DNA of 64,000 nucleotides from Prevotella sp. E13-27 (GCF_023217965.1 NZ_JALPSC010000001.1:1364001-1428000); one strand, 5' to 3'; positions 8,544 to 18,585 are shown, numbered from the stretch's first letter. Translations and numbers: made by a program. Notes: generated by a model not told the origin, from the letters alone.

Positions 8544-10409
8544 TTATTTGCCTTTCTTTTTCCTGAACTGGCTGGCATATAGACCATTAATTTCCACAGC
8601 TTTATCAACCCATCCTGCGTATTCGTTTTTTCTTCCTGTTGACAAAGTTACAAGCTCCATCTCAGAAGGCATGTCAATTGATAGCATTTTCTCAGACATT
8701 AGGTATTGATTTTCTTTGTCGTTTTTATACAAATAGTGCATCATAGCCCAATAGTAGCCTTTCATCATAAAATAATAGTCATTGTCTTTCCTGTTAATAA
8801 TATCCTCGGCACATTTATACAACCTTTCAGCACCTTCAAGGAATTCTGGTATGACAATAAAATCTGCATTGAATCCTCCTTTAGCATTTGCTATACCACC
8901 TACGAGAATAGTCCAAAATCTGCGATCATTAATTTGAGTGATATATTCAGGAGAAGCCTCTGCTGCTAACTTACAAACCGAATCGGCTTTCTCGAAATAG
9001 CTGACTCTTTGTTCAGTAGTTAAAGTAGTATCTACTCCTAGATAAGTATATGCTGTAATTAGTTGGTTATAGTGAGCATACTCTACAGGTCGTCCAAGAC
9101 TCCTACGGTATTGCTCAAACTCTGAGAATTTTTCTATGCTTTTGTCATATTGCTCTGTCTTATTGTAGCAATTGACAAGATCCAAATTCGTGTTCATTAA
9201 TTCTGTAGTATCCTTGACCATTTCTAATTCTTTATTATAAGCGTCTATCGCTTCGGTATATCTTTTCTTTTCTTCATATGCCTTAGCAATGAACTTATAA
9301 TCATTAAAACTAGGCTGCAGAGTATCTGTTTGTTCAAAGAACGTCTCGCTCATTTTTATCACCTCGTCCCATTTCTCGTATCTGCCTAAATTCCATAGCT
9401 TTGCTCTAAGGAGTGGGGGGTAATTGGGAAATTTTTCTAGGCCTTTATTTGCAATGTTTATTCCGTAATCCTCTTTTGGGAAGCTTCTGTAGTATTGGAA
9501 AACTAGAATCGCAAAGTTGTTCCAGTGAGCTGCTGATAGTTCGTTCCTTTCACCGGCTTTCTCATAGTATTCTGCAGCATCAAGAAGGAAGTTCTTGTCT
9601 TTTTTAGCAAGAATATCTTCGTAGTATCGTGCTGCATCCAAATAACCAGGATAGTCTGGTAATTTTTTCTTTAATGCCTCGAGCTCTTCGTCAATGGTAG
9701 CAACAGACAGCGTGTCATTATAGTGTTTATATTGTGCTTGCAGTCTTACCCATAGCATATATGGTTCTGCGCTATTTGGCATCAATATCTTTGCACTATC
9801 AATTTTGATTTTACATTTTTCGAGAAGTTCTGGCTTAATCTTCAATTTGTTTGGATCACCATTTTCATAGTACCATGCCATAGAATGGAAAAGTCTTGCT
9901 TCACTAAGATATGCCTCAGTATATTCTGGGTGCATCTTCTTTAGCGCACTATATCTTCTTTCTCCATAGACCTCATTATTATATATGGTATAAAAGGATT
10001 CTGCAATAGAATCCATAAGTACTGGATCCCAACCAAACTTCTCACACTGGATGTCAGCAAAATTCATTATGTCATCAGGAGTGTCTTTGGTCCTGTATTT
10101 CAAGATTGAGTCCATAGCAATCTTTGATGCTTTTAGACTTGCCTCGTATTCTGGTGTGTTCTTCTTAATCTTTTTGCTTGTCTTAGAGGAAACTGTAGTT
10201 TTTACAGCTACTTTTGGAGATGCTTTTTCGCCTTTCTTTGCCTTCTCTTTCTTTGCTTTTGGCTCCTTAGCCTTCTTCTCCTTCTTTGGCTTTGTAGCCT
10301 TAGCCTCCTTCTTGGCATCATCCTTCTGCTGTACATCCTGAGCGATGACAGCGGTGCTCACCATGGCGAGCAACAAGAAGCATATATATAATCGTTTCAT
10401 CATTGTCAT
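8544..10409 (-). CDS. Secreted TPR protein with lysine-rich N-terminal segment
   Basis: Not assigned to a known system. The ~620-residue protein has a signal peptide (MKRLYICFLLLAMVSTAVIA), then about 55 residues dominated by Lys, Ala and Glu (KKEAKATKPKKEKKAKEPK), then helical repeats with TPR spacing over most of the remaining length (for example AAEYYEKAGE, IAKAYEEKKRYTEAIDAYNK, LVNCYNKTEQYDKSIEKF). TPR arrays usually scaffold protein complexes, so a periplasmic assembly role is plausible. It is the last gene of the minus-strand block, 33 bases after the 709-residue outer-membrane protein gene. Three nearby starts exist (10409, 10403, 10400). The gene is AT-rich: one sampled 60-base line (9001-9060) has 19 G/C. 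Confidence 0.7.
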   Translation of the reverse strand: MTMMKRLYICFLLLAMVSTAVIAQDVQQKDDAKKEAKATKPKKEKKAKEPKAKKEKAKKGEKASPKVAVKTTVSSKTSKKIKKNTPEYEASLKASKIAMDSILKYRTKDTPDDIMNFADIQCEKFGWDPVLMDSIAESFYTIYNNEVYGERRYSALKKMHPEYTEAYLSEARLFHSMAWYYENGDPNKLKIKPELLEKCKIKIDSAKILMPNSAEPYMLWVRLQAQYKHYNDTLSVATIDEELEALKKKLPDYPGYLDAARYYEDILAKKDKNFLLDAAEYYEKAGERNELSAAHWNNFAILVFQYYRSFPKEDYGINIANKGLEKFPNYPPLLRAKLWNLGRYEKWDEVIKMSETFFEQTDTLQPSFNDYKFIAKAYEEKKRYTEAIDAYNKELEMVKDTTELMNTNLDLVNCYNKTEQYDKSIEKFSEFEQYRRSLGRPVEYAHYNQLITAYTYLGVDTTLTTEQRVSYFEKADSVCKLAAEASPEYITQINDRRFWTILVGGIANAKGGFNADFIVIPEFLEGAERLYKCAEDIINRKDNDYYFMMKGYYWAMMHYLYKNDKENQYLMSEKMLSIDMPSEMELVTLSTGRKNEYAGWVDKAVEINGLYASQFRKKKGK

Positions 10410-10442
10410 GACTGTTTTAAATGTTAGAATCCTGTAATTGCA

Positions 10443-12572
10443 TTAGAACTGATACTGCAGACCGAGGTCAAGCATCTCAAATGTTCTCAGACGTCCCATC
10501 TTCACTGTTTTGAGATCCTCCATGAGTGGCACTAAGTATATCTGTGGAGATAGTGTTATGCCAATATGCTTGGTCAGATGAGCCGAGAGCTTCACACCGC
10601 CGTTTAAAGCAAATAGTGTGCCCTTGGGATCTTGTAATGTGGTTTTAGCCTCGTGGTATTCACGAAGATTCTCGTTTATGTCAAGCTCTGAACTCTGTTT
10701 TATGTGAAATGCTATGCCAGGGCCGAAGAATAGGTCGAGGTTGAACAGACGGCTGCCCTTTGAACCTACGCTACGATAACCGCAAAGTGCATTGGTGAGG
10801 TTAATGTCATAGTCCAGAGCTGCGAAGCCAATTCGGTTTGTGTAGTGCCATAGTCCATTTCTGATGGCAGGCTTCTCATTTGGCAGCTCTGTGTTATAAT
10901 CCTTGAACGCAGAGTAGTCTGATGTTGAGAAACTAAAGAAGGCAAAGCCTAGACGAACAGCCGATGTCTTGTTCAGACGGTATTCCAAAAAGCCGTTATA
11001 GTTGTAGTTAAACGGTTTCTTTCCTTTAAAGCGTGATTCCGACATGATGAGGTTCATGCCTGCACCCAGACCTACAGCGAAACGACTCATCGTGCTGTCA
11101 TGGTCAATGGCATATTTGCGATATCTCTTTTCTATCAGTGCTGACGTTACACCAATGTTCACACCATAAGAGTTGTCACTGAAATTCTGTGACCAGTTCT
11201 TGTTTCTGTATGGAATGTTATACACGTTGTGCATGTAGCGTGGTTCAAGGAATATCTGAAGCCCGTCTGTAAGACGATACCACAGATGCAGTCCAACCGT
11301 GTAGGACTCACTCCAGCAGTGGAGCGATGGCGAATCCTTATGTTTGATGAACCATCCTAAGCCTGCACCACCGGTGATGTAGGCTCCGAATGGTGCATCC
11401 CAACGGAAGCTCTTAAGCATGCCAAGAGGATTAACCATTGCCTCTACACGTCCGCCGACATATAATGAACTGAAAATCTGTTCGTAGTAACGATAGCCAT
11501 TATTGCCAACCACATACTTCTTTGCCCAGTCAGAGTGGCGGGTCATGACAGATCCGCGTATTCCGATGGCAGGTGAGAACCATTTGCCTACGCTCAGCGC
11601 AACCTCATGACCCATTGTCTCCATCAAGCTCATGTTGGGTATATCGTTGACAATGGGACCACCGGCAAACTCGAATATCCATGGTTTCTGCCATGAATAG
11701 AGGTGAAGTGAGTCCGATGTAATGTTATTAGGATTCTTTTCCTTCGATTCATTTATCATACGGTGCCGTTTGGCGCGTGTCAGATGGTTATCGAAGTAAT
11801 AGACCATGTTCATGTTAAGTCCGTATGTAACGTCATATCGGCGCCAGTTCATGTTTCCGCTGAAGTCAATGTCGTCAGAGGCAAGCTCGCAGAACGGCTC
11901 TATGTTAACCATACCATGAGGTCCTGTATAGAATCTGAACTGCAAGCCGCCATGTATCTCAACAGGTGTGGCTTTAATGCCTGTTCCACGCATAAGGGCA
12001 CGGTGCATTCCCACACCGAGAAGTGTAGATATGTTTACTGGTCGTGTAGGCTTATATCCGCTAGCGTATGAACTCAAGTCGAAGCTATGGTCCAGTGTCA
12101 GTCCCCATCTGAGGTATAGCCTGTCTTTGTTCTGCTGATAGCCTATAGCGCCCTGGCCAAGCATTCTTAGGGAGTGGTATGGCCCGAACTGTTTGCCAAA
12201 TCCAAGATGGAATGTTGTCAGTGTATTGAACTTATAATACTTATTTGGTGGTGCAATCTCCTCGGCACCGAGTCCCATCTGTATGAACATGTCCTTATAC
12301 CACTTGCCTTTGTCTATGGTGTCGCCTTGAGCAAGGTAACGATGGTCCATGACGTAGTTCATGGCATTTAGTGAGCGTGCGCTGTCTGAAACGAGATTGC
12401 GCTTTTTACGAAGACTGTCAGGCACTGCAAATGGGTTGTCCTCCTTTACAGTGTCTCTTTGTTCAGCGGTAAGTATGGGCTGCGAAAATTGTCCGTACAC
12501 ATATGTGTGCGGAACTGTACTCATGAATAGTATTATTATAAAAACTAAGCTATGTGTATTCCTTATTGTCAT
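10443..12572 (-). CDS. Large outer-membrane beta-barrel protein, unassigned
   Basis: A 709-residue protein with a signal peptide ending near YVYGQ, followed by strongly barrel-like sequence in roughly three modules. Each module has Gly/aromatic alternation and 'GLG/GVG' turns: FHLGFGKQFGPYHSLRM and LLGVGMHRALMRG; FEFAGGPIVNDIPNMS and ITGGAGLGWFIKH; FAVGLGAGMNLIMSES and VRLGFAFFSFSTSDYS. The last residues (LDLGLQYQF) end in Phe, as outer-membrane barrels usually do for Bam recognition. I do not recognise the family. Gaps of 34 and 33 bases to the OmpA-like and TPR genes suggest the three form one envelope complex. Its base composition is ordinary (31 G/C in the sampled line 11401-11460), unlike both neighbours. 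Confidence 0.7.
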   Translation of the reverse strand: MTIRNTHSLVFIIILFMSTVPHTYVYGQFSQPILTAEQRDTVKEDNPFAVPDSLRKKRNLVSDSARSLNAMNYVMDHRYLAQGDTIDKGKWYKDMFIQMGLGAEEIAPPNKYYKFNTLTTFHLGFGKQFGPYHSLRMLGQGAIGYQQNKDRLYLRWGLTLDHSFDLSSYASGYKPTRPVNISTLLGVGMHRALMRGTGIKATPVEIHGGLQFRFYTGPHGMVNIEPFCELASDDIDFSGNMNWRRYDVTYGLNMNMVYYFDNHLTRAKRHRMINESKEKNPNNITSDSLHLYSWQKPWIFEFAGGPIVNDIPNMSLMETMGHEVALSVGKWFSPAIGIRGSVMTRHSDWAKKYVVGNNGYRYYEQIFSSLYVGGRVEAMVNPLGMLKSFRWDAPFGAYITGGAGLGWFIKHKDSPSLHCWSESYTVGLHLWYRLTDGLQIFLEPRYMHNVYNIPYRNKNWSQNFSDNSYGVNIGVTSALIEKRYRKYAIDHDSTMSRFAVGLGAGMNLIMSESRFKGKKPFNYNYNGFLEYRLNKTSAVRLGFAFFSFSTSDYSAFKDYNTELPNEKPAIRNGLWHYTNRIGFAALDYDINLTNALCGYRSVGSKGSRLFNLDLFFGPGIAFHIKQSSELDINENLREYHEAKTTLQDPKGTLFALNGGVKLSAHLTKHIGITLSPQIYLVPLMEDLKTVKMGRLRTFEMLDLGLQYQF

Positions 12573-12606
12573 CGTAAAAATATCACGGTTTCATTTAATA
12601 GCTATG

Positions 12607-15231
12607 CTACTCTGCTTCTGTATTTTTCTCTGTCGGAGTAGTTGCTTCTGCCTGATTCTGTACTTTCTTGAGAAGGGCAGCGAATCCGAGTTCCTCAAGG
12701 TTATATCCTTTAGCCTCAAGTTTGTCTATTGCATCAGCAACTTCCTCGTCGTCTATTTCTTTACGTAAATCGAAAATTTTTCTATATACAGGAACAAATG
12801 CATTTTTGTATGGATACGTTTTTCTAATCTCATCAATAACGTGGCCTTCGTTAAAGTAATAACGCATCAAGTCATTCTTACCTCTTTGGGCTTCCATGTC
12901 AAATGCGTGTTGAAAATACCCGAGATAGTGCCCCATCCTCTTTAGGTCTACTTCTCCAAAAGTATCCATATCAGCATCGTCTAATTCCAAATCAGCCTGT
13001 CTGTCTGTCTTTTTTGACCAGAGTATGCCTTTTAAATACCATTTAGTCGGTTTGCCGTCGTCCATTAAATCTACCCAATATTCTGCTTCATCCTCTTTGC
13101 CTAATTCTTCTGGAAGTTCAGTGTATAATATAGCACGGTTGTCAATACCTGAATTCTCTATGAACTCCTGAGCGGCTTTAAAGTCGCGCTCTTGTTCATC
13201 GGTTCTATTCTTGTTAGGTAGTTGTTCCTTGAAGTTTACGAAATGTTCAAGTCTTTGAACACCTTCTTTTACTTCATCATTATATGTGTTAATGTCTTGC
13301 TTGAGCATCTGAAGCATCTGCTTTGCTCTTTTTATTTCCTGTAGTTTGAAGAATGCAACAGCTTGATTCAATATGAACTCAGGGCGATTAAGTCTTATTT
13401 TGGTTTGGGTGTTGAAGTCTAAAAGCATGTCGTAATTAACAGACATCGTATCATTGATAACAGCCTTTAATATCGTTGTGTCAGGATCGATTCTGTTTTG
13501 TACGACAGCCATCTGGTTGATAACGTATGGAGCAATCTTAATCATAAGATTATCTTCCATTTTCACCAATCGATTATAAATATTTCTCGTAAGTTCCTCT
13601 ATCTCAAGGCTGTCTTTCTTGTCTTTGTTTATTTCAAAGCGCTCTATTAGTTTATCAAAAACATTATAGTAATCACCCCATGACAAAGGCTTCTTCTTGT
13701 TCTGCATGTATGCAGTTAATGCTTCATCTGGTGTCTTAACATGTTCGCGTAATGAACGATAAGTGAATGTCATCTTACGTTCATTTACCATCTCAGGCAA
13801 AATGATTTCTTCATACATGGGCAAAGCCTGTATAGCTTTGTCACGTTCCCTGTAATCTTTGTCTTTACTACTACACTTTGACAATGCATCGCGAATGGCT
13901 GTAGCAGCTTCCTGTTTTGCCGTATTCTCCTCTTTTTTTGCTTGCAGTTCTAATTCATTTGCTGTCTCCTCCCATGTGAATACATGTGAGCCTGTATTCA
14001 TCTTTCTCCCTCTTGGCATGTGAATCATTGATGCTGCTGTAGCTGCTCTCTTTTGCGCCAGAGGTCCATTAATTGCCATACCGCCCTCAGGTGAGTTAGA
14101 AACGAACAGTTCTGCACCGAGTAGATCTTCTACCTGTCTTAATTCTTCATTCAGGTCGTAGAACTTTCCTGCGTATGTCGAGTCTTCTTCAAGTTCTGCC
14201 TTACCGACTTTAAACTTGAAGTCAAGATTCTGCTTTACACTATCAACACCCATCTCTGGCTCCTCATAGAATTCACTTCTGTCTAGGGCCAAGGGCGCTT
14301 CTGCAACGCTGAAATCCAGAAATTTTAACGGCTGTATTCGTAGGCACGTCCCCGGATTGTCTTTCTTATAATAGCTGTGGTGATAGTCTTCAAGCGAATA
14401 TGTATAGGGGCCGCGATATTTCCTTTTTTTGTCTGGCTTCTTATATATTACTACCGTCTCAATAGTCTGTTCTTCACCAGCCTTAAGTACCTGGGTAGAA
14501 TCGTATCCTATTGCTAAAGGATCATTTTTCGCATAATCATAACCTTTGCGTTTTATTTGAAGCTTGTGGTAATCTTCTCCTTCAAAGACTTTGGGAGAAA
14601 GATATGCAACTGTGTCGTCAGAAACGCAATCAACAGCATATATTTGGAAGATTAGTCGTGAATCGTCTTTAGCCAATCTCTTTGGTATATATGCTTTAAC
14701 TTTGAATCTCTCAAATCCGTCATTGAAATCAATAACTGAGACCTCGTCATACTTCTTGCGCTTTCTTTTTTTTGTTTTCTCAGTTGCGGGGATTCTCATT
14801 ACGTTTACAGTATCTGAATAGTAAGTCTTACCATTCACTACTTCAAACATCTTGTATGCGTCAAAGTCGGTTGTGATATACACTACCGCCATTCCTGGAA
14901 TAACTGCTGGATATGTAACTTCGCCAGTCTTTCTGCTTTTTTTCCTTTTGAAAGTTTCTTTGATAAGTCTTTCTAGGGCTTTGACTTTCTTGTCATCATA
15001 GTCGTTTAAACCAGATGATTGGTTCTTCTGTATAGTCCTTATAATATCTCTTCCTTTTGCTACAGATGAGACAAGTGTACAGTAAGCCACCTCTGTAGTA
15101 TCAGTATTATCATATTTGTTGTGTATTCTAAGCTGGAATGTAGCCTCGAACTCTTGTGCTGATACAGTATTGGGCATGATTGCAAACAATAAACCAGCAA
15201 ACAGACCAATGAGTAACTTAGTGCATTTCAT
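12607..15231 (-). CDS. Large periplasmic protein with OmpA-like segment, unassigned
   Basis: An 874-residue protein with a signal peptide cleaved after TVSAQ. Around residues 340-410 it has an OmpA-like stretch: FKFKVGKAELEEDSTY, then LFVSNSPEGGMAINGPLAQKR, where SPEG and N..LAQKRA match the peptidoglycan-binding loop region of OmpA domains. The C-terminal 400 residues are highly charged and helical, possibly TPR-like (FILNQAVAFFKLQEIKRAKQML). The N-terminal 300 residues are beta-rich and unrecognised. A role anchoring the outer-membrane partner to peptidoglycan is an inference from the OmpA-like segment and the 34-base spacing to the barrel gene. It is AT-rich (22 G/C in the 60 bases at 13441). 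No matching family is known to me. Confidence 0.65.
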   Translation of the reverse strand: MKCTKLLIGLFAGLLFAIMPNTVSAQEFEATFQLRIHNKYDNTDTTEVAYCTLVSSVAKGRDIIRTIQKNQSSGLNDYDDKKVKALERLIKETFKRKKSRKTGEVTYPAVIPGMAVVYITTDFDAYKMFEVVNGKTYYSDTVNVMRIPATEKTKKRKRKKYDEVSVIDFNDGFERFKVKAYIPKRLAKDDSRLIFQIYAVDCVSDDTVAYLSPKVFEGEDYHKLQIKRKGYDYAKNDPLAIGYDSTQVLKAGEEQTIETVVIYKKPDKKRKYRGPYTYSLEDYHHSYYKKDNPGTCLRIQPLKFLDFSVAEAPLALDRSEFYEEPEMGVDSVKQNLDFKFKVGKAELEEDSTYAGKFYDLNEELRQVEDLLGAELFVSNSPEGGMAINGPLAQKRAATAASMIHMPRGRKMNTGSHVFTWEETANELELQAKKEENTAKQEAATAIRDALSKCSSKDKDYRERDKAIQALPMYEEIILPEMVNERKMTFTYRSLREHVKTPDEALTAYMQNKKKPLSWGDYYNVFDKLIERFEINKDKKDSLEIEELTRNIYNRLVKMEDNLMIKIAPYVINQMAVVQNRIDPDTTILKAVINDTMSVNYDMLLDFNTQTKIRLNRPEFILNQAVAFFKLQEIKRAKQMLQMLKQDINTYNDEVKEGVQRLEHFVNFKEQLPNKNRTDEQERDFKAAQEFIENSGIDNRAILYTELPEELGKEDEAEYWVDLMDDGKPTKWYLKGILWSKKTDRQADLELDDADMDTFGEVDLKRMGHYLGYFQHAFDMEAQRGKNDLMRYYFNEGHVIDEIRKTYPYKNAFVPVYRKIFDLRKEIDDEEVADAIDKLEAKGYNLEELGFAALLKKVQNQAEATTPTEKNTEAE

Positions 15232-15263
15232 AACAGTAATCTATATTGTGTATCGTGGATATT

Positions 15264-15833
15264 CTATTTAAAGATGTATGTCACGGAGACGCCCATGCGG
15301 GTGGGCATGATTACCGTGCCGCGTGCGTTGGCAGTAGCCATGCCGTGGTTGTATTCCGTTTCAAAGAAGTCGCCAGTGAAGTATTGCTTCTGGCGGTAAT
15401 AGTTTATACCAAAGCCAGAGTGAACGTCAATGTTCAGGCGTTTGGTTAGGTTAAACACGTAGCCGAACGTTAGTCCGGCACCTGCGGAGTTGCCGCGATA
15501 GATTTCACGCCCCCATGTGATGTCGTATTTCGACAAGTGGGCGCCGATGCCGAAGAACCATCGGCTCATGGCACGTCCGGAGAAATAATGGCGCAGCTCT
15601 GGCTGCACTCCCCAGGCACTGATCTCCTTGCCCCAGGGGTTTTTAACGAAATAGGCCTGGCCGCCCAAGGTGGTACGCTCCATGAAATGACTGCGACCAA
15701 GATCCATCTCCAGACTAATATTGGGCATCATCAAGACATCCATCAACACGTCGGTGCCAACGGCTAACTGTTGTGCCCATATTCGCTGGGCACCGCAGAG
15801 GGTTATGATGACGGCAAGGAGTATTCTTTTCAT
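15264..15833 (-). CDS. DUF3575 outer-membrane barrel protein (short form)
   Basis: A 189-residue protein with a signal peptide (cleavage after QRIWAQ) and the DUF3575 pattern: an N-terminal VGTDVLMDVLMMPNISLEMDL, where a strand leads to 'xPNIxxE', then WGVQPELRHYF and a series of short barrel strands ending in TYIFK. DUF3575 proteins accompany type V fimbriae loci in Bacteroidales and are thought to be outer-membrane barrels; their exact role is not established. This is the second member in the operon and lacks the proline-rich tail of the first (21359-22741). It sits 85 bases after a fimbrillin gene and 32 bases before the OmpA-like gene, bridging the pilus half and the unassigned half of the block. 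Confidence 0.8.
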   Translation of the reverse strand: MKRILLAVIITLCGAQRIWAQQLAVGTDVLMDVLMMPNISLEMDLGRSHFMERTTLGGQAYFVKNPWGKEISAWGVQPELRHYFSGRAMSRWFFGIGAHLSKYDITWGREIYRGNSAGAGLTFGYVFNLTKRLNIDVHSGFGINYYRQKQYFTGDFFETEYNHGMATANARGTVIMPTRMGVSVTYIFK

Positions 15834-15918
15834 TGCTTTTGTTTGTGAAAGGATATGCCGCCATGTCTAAGATGGCGACATATCCTGATAGTACATTATG
15901 CGTCGTTGAGCTTCATGG

Positions 15919-17166
15919 TTAGTTCAGCTCAAGTTCTTCAGGTAGCGTTTCTGGTATCCAGTTGTCAAGTACGGCGTTAACCTTTATCTCCTGAGGTCCG
16001 GCAATACCCATCTTCACATTATAGATACGGCCTGCTTTGTAGTCCGAGTGATTGATCATGATGGGGTCTGACTTCATGAGCGTCGACGTGTGGTTGACAT
16101 CGTCGTTGATGCGGAGCACAATGTTGACGTAGTAAGTGTCGTTGACAGTATGACCTGTAGGTATGGGCAGCATGACAACATTACCCACGTTGATAATCGA
16201 TTCGGGCTGCGTCTGACTGATGCGCTTCTCAAACTCTGCCTCTTCGGGAATGGGTTTCACGAGGAGACTGTCGATGAGGTCGTAGCCCCATTCGGCTTCG
16301 AATGTGCCGGAATTTTCGGGATCGATGCGGTCAGCCACGGTGAGGTAGCCCTTACTTGGCACGCCCAACACCTGAACCTTGACGATGCTCATCTTCTTGG
16401 CACCAGTATAGTCATTGGTTCCCTCAAAGTCAGGCAGACCATAAATCTGGAACTGGAAGGCCATGAGCTTGTGTTCGAAATGCAACTCCGGCAGCACGTA
16501 GTTAGTGCGGCGGAAATACTTGGCACAGTAGCGAAGACGGTTGATGTCATCATCTTCGGCATAGCCCAGACTCTTTCCCCAAATGACATCCTTCTCACCG
16601 TCAAGTTCGGTGATGGTAGCTATACGTCGATCGCTGTCGGAATAGATGTTCTCTGGCTTAGCGTATGGATAATAGCCAAAGAATTGGTAGGCATACCAGT
16701 TGTTGAACGGGTATAAGCGAACCTCTCCGTCTTTCCAATTAATAGATGTCGACGTATAATCATCACCAGTCTTTTCTGCGGTAGCCACGGCACATTCATT
16801 GTCGAGCCATACGTAGCGATGAGCCTGGTAGGTCTCTCCTGTAGGATTGTACCATGTGTCCACCTCTGGAGCGATGATGTTGACGCCCGTCTTGTGGGTT
16901 GCCAGCATGAAGATACCCAAAGAATCAGCATCGAAGAAGTCAGTTGACACATTGCCATTCTTCTTGTTGTAGATGATGGCTCGTGTGGCAGAAGCTCCTG
17001 ATGACAGGAGTATCTCCACGTCGCTGACACCTTCAGTGTAGGTCGTGCTCATGTCGGGGTCGGTCACGGCAGCAGCCTCTGCAGCCAGTTCGGTGATTTC
17101 GTCACCGGAGCAGGCAGCGAGAGCCAACGCCGTCATGAATACACTAATCAGTTTCTGATACTTCAT
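15919..17166 (-). CDS. Fimbrillin-family lipoprotein (type V pilus component)
   Basis: A 415-residue lipoprotein precursor with lipobox LAAC (Cys19) and the two-domain fimbrillin layout: an N-terminal half with LGIFMLATHKTG and a Tyr-rich YAYQFFGYYPYAKP strand, and a C-terminal half with LHFEHKLMAFQFQI, a hallmark 'FxHxLxxxxFxI' motif of FimA/Mfa-type pilins. A Thr-Arg-Ala site (Arg62) lies where an arginine-specific protease removes the N-terminal segment in characterised type V pilins. The tail (VLDNWIPETLPEELELN) lacks the usual 'W..GG' ending, so this may be a tip or base subunit rather than the shaft. It follows the 454-residue fimbrillin gene by 54 bases. Confidence 0.8.
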   Translation of the reverse strand: MKYQKLISVFMTALALAACSGDEITELAAEAAAVTDPDMSTTYTEGVSDVEILLSSGASATRAIIYNKKNGNVSTDFFDADSLGIFMLATHKTGVNIIAPEVDTWYNPTGETYQAHRYVWLDNECAVATAEKTGDDYTSTSINWKDGEVRLYPFNNWYAYQFFGYYPYAKPENIYSDSDRRIATITELDGEKDVIWGKSLGYAEDDDINRLRYCAKYFRRTNYVLPELHFEHKLMAFQFQIYGLPDFEGTNDYTGAKKMSIVKVQVLGVPSKGYLTVADRIDPENSGTFEAEWGYDLIDSLLVKPIPEEAEFEKRISQTQPESIINVGNVVMLPIPTGHTVNDTYYVNIVLRINDDVNHTSTLMKSDPIMINHSDYKAGRIYNVKMGIAGPQEIKVNAVLDNWIPETLPEELELN

Positions 17167-17220
17167 ACTTTGCTTTTAAATGTAACGTCTTGAAGATTGT
17201 AAATGAATGGGAACGGAACA

Positions 17221-18585
17221 TTAGTTGGTTGTCCAGTTGTCCTGCTCGTTAACATCGATGTCGCCACCGTTTGTCCAAGGCTCGAGCTTAGTCTCAACAG
17301 TGACAATCTTATGACCGAAGATGGTAAGACGCACGTTGTAAGAGGTGCTGATCTTTGCATATGTGTGGTTTGCAGGAATCTTGATGTTACCCTCTACGTA
17401 AGAAGCATAGTTGGGGGTTGAGAGAGATGTTCCGTTGGCCAAGTCCTCGTTGATGTAAACGCGGATCTTATAGACAGAATCGCTGGGGTTTACCATTAGG
17501 GCCTCACCGAACTTTGTGAAGACATTCTCTAAGATGGGCTGGTCAGCATCGAGTTTAACGAGATTCACGCTGTCCGCATTGACGCCTGGTGTGGTGTCGC
17601 GCTGCTTCATCTTCAGCCAAGCACCACCAGAGACAACGTGGTCGAGGTCGCCCTCATAGTTAGCCTCATAGACGATGGGGTCCCAAACTATACGTGAAGA
17701 ATCAAGAGGATGATCAAGGGCATCAGCATATGCCAGTGTCATAGTTGGTTTGTTCTTAGAGAAGATAGCGATAGAGTCAACCTTCACGTTGGCTGCTGTC
17801 ACTTCGTCACCTGCCTGAATCTCTACGGTGAAGCGAGTGAGCATGTGCTGGAAATTAAGCATCGGGTAGATGTTATGACGAGAAGACCAAGCAGAGAACG
17901 AGTTGTTCAGCTCTGTTGCATCAGTCACATCTGTGCCATCTCCTTTTATAGCCGATGACTTAGCGAGCAGCACGTCCTGTGAACCATCGATGTCAAACTT
18001 CACTGTCAGAGAGTCGCCATCGTAAGAGAATGTTGCCGGGTTGTAATTGTTCACGATGGTTACTGAATCATCGGCACGATAGGCGATGAATTCATAGGCC
18101 TGCTTAGCCTCGTTTGGATAGTAACGAATCAGCTTGTCATAGGGGGCTGCAGCTGTAAGCTGGTCAATAGCCTTGGCAGACATACCTGCATGACCCTGAG
18201 AAATCAGAGAGTCGTTGTTAAAGAGGGCAAAAACATCAGCTGGCGTGTTGTCACTATACTTCAAGTCGTTAGTGGCGAGGTTGAAAGTAAGTGCACCTTT
18301 TGTACCGTCATTCATGGCATGCTTGAACATAAACATGCGGAATGCCTGTCCTTTCCAGTTGTGGTCGAGGTCGTCATTAGTGCCGTTCTTTACGCCACCA
18401 ACGGTACCTGTACCCTTGGTCATGATAGTCGATACGTTGCCAAGACCAATCTTGATAACTTCACGACCGTCGAGATTCTGCTGAGCTGCGGGATTCTGTC
18501 CCTCATCAGCAATCACTACGTCGTCTGACGTACAGCTTGCGAACAAACCTGCTGCTGCAAGCGCAAAAAACATAATTTTCTTCAT
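17221..18585 (-). CDS. Fimbrillin-family lipoprotein, probable shaft pilin
   Basis: A 454-residue precursor: lipobox FASC (Cys18), then a fimbrillin fold with AYEFIAYRADD, the LNFQHMLTRFTVEI motif, and a C-terminal strand region LTIFGHKIVTVETKLEPW ending in NGGDIDVNEQDNW. In type V pili, processed pilins join by strand exchange after proteolysis of the lipidated N-terminus. The expected site here is MTKGTG with Lys57 instead of Arg. The name 'shaft' rests on its central place in the operon and on the complete C-terminal strand, not on direct evidence. It lies 99 bases downstream of the 467-residue fimbrillin gene; that spacer holds short AT direct repeats (aaaaagttaatt twice). Confidence 0.8.
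   Translation of the reverse strand: MKKIMFFALAAAGLFASCTSDDVVIADEGQNPAAQQNLDGREVIKIGLGNVSTIMTKGTGTVGGVKNGTNDDLDHNWKGQAFRMFMFKHAMNDGTKGALTFNLATNDLKYSDNTPADVFALFNNDSLISQGHAGMSAKAIDQLTAAAPYDKLIRYYPNEAKQAYEFIAYRADDSVTIVNNYNPATFSYDGDSLTVKFDIDGSQDVLLAKSSAIKGDGTDVTDATELNNSFSAWSSRHNIYPMLNFQHMLTRFTVEIQAGDEVTAANVKVDSIAIFSKNKPTMTLAYADALDHPLDSSRIVWDPIVYEANYEGDLDHVVSGGAWLKMKQRDTTPGVNADSVNLVKLDADQPILENVFTKFGEALMVNPSDSVYKIRVYINEDLANGTSLSTPNYASYVEGNIKIPANHTYAKISTSYNVRLTIFGHKIVTVETKLEPWTNGGDIDVNEQDNWTTN

Noticed and set aside
8544..15231. Type IX secretion core (PorK/L/M/N)
   Set aside because: The three genes do not show PorL-type membrane helices, the GldM-like periplasmic pattern or a PorK lipobox; OmpA and TPR parts alone are not enough.
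16090..16716. 208-residue plus-strand frame
   Set aside because: It mirrors the 415-residue fimbrillin gene, has no known motif and would disrupt the operon.
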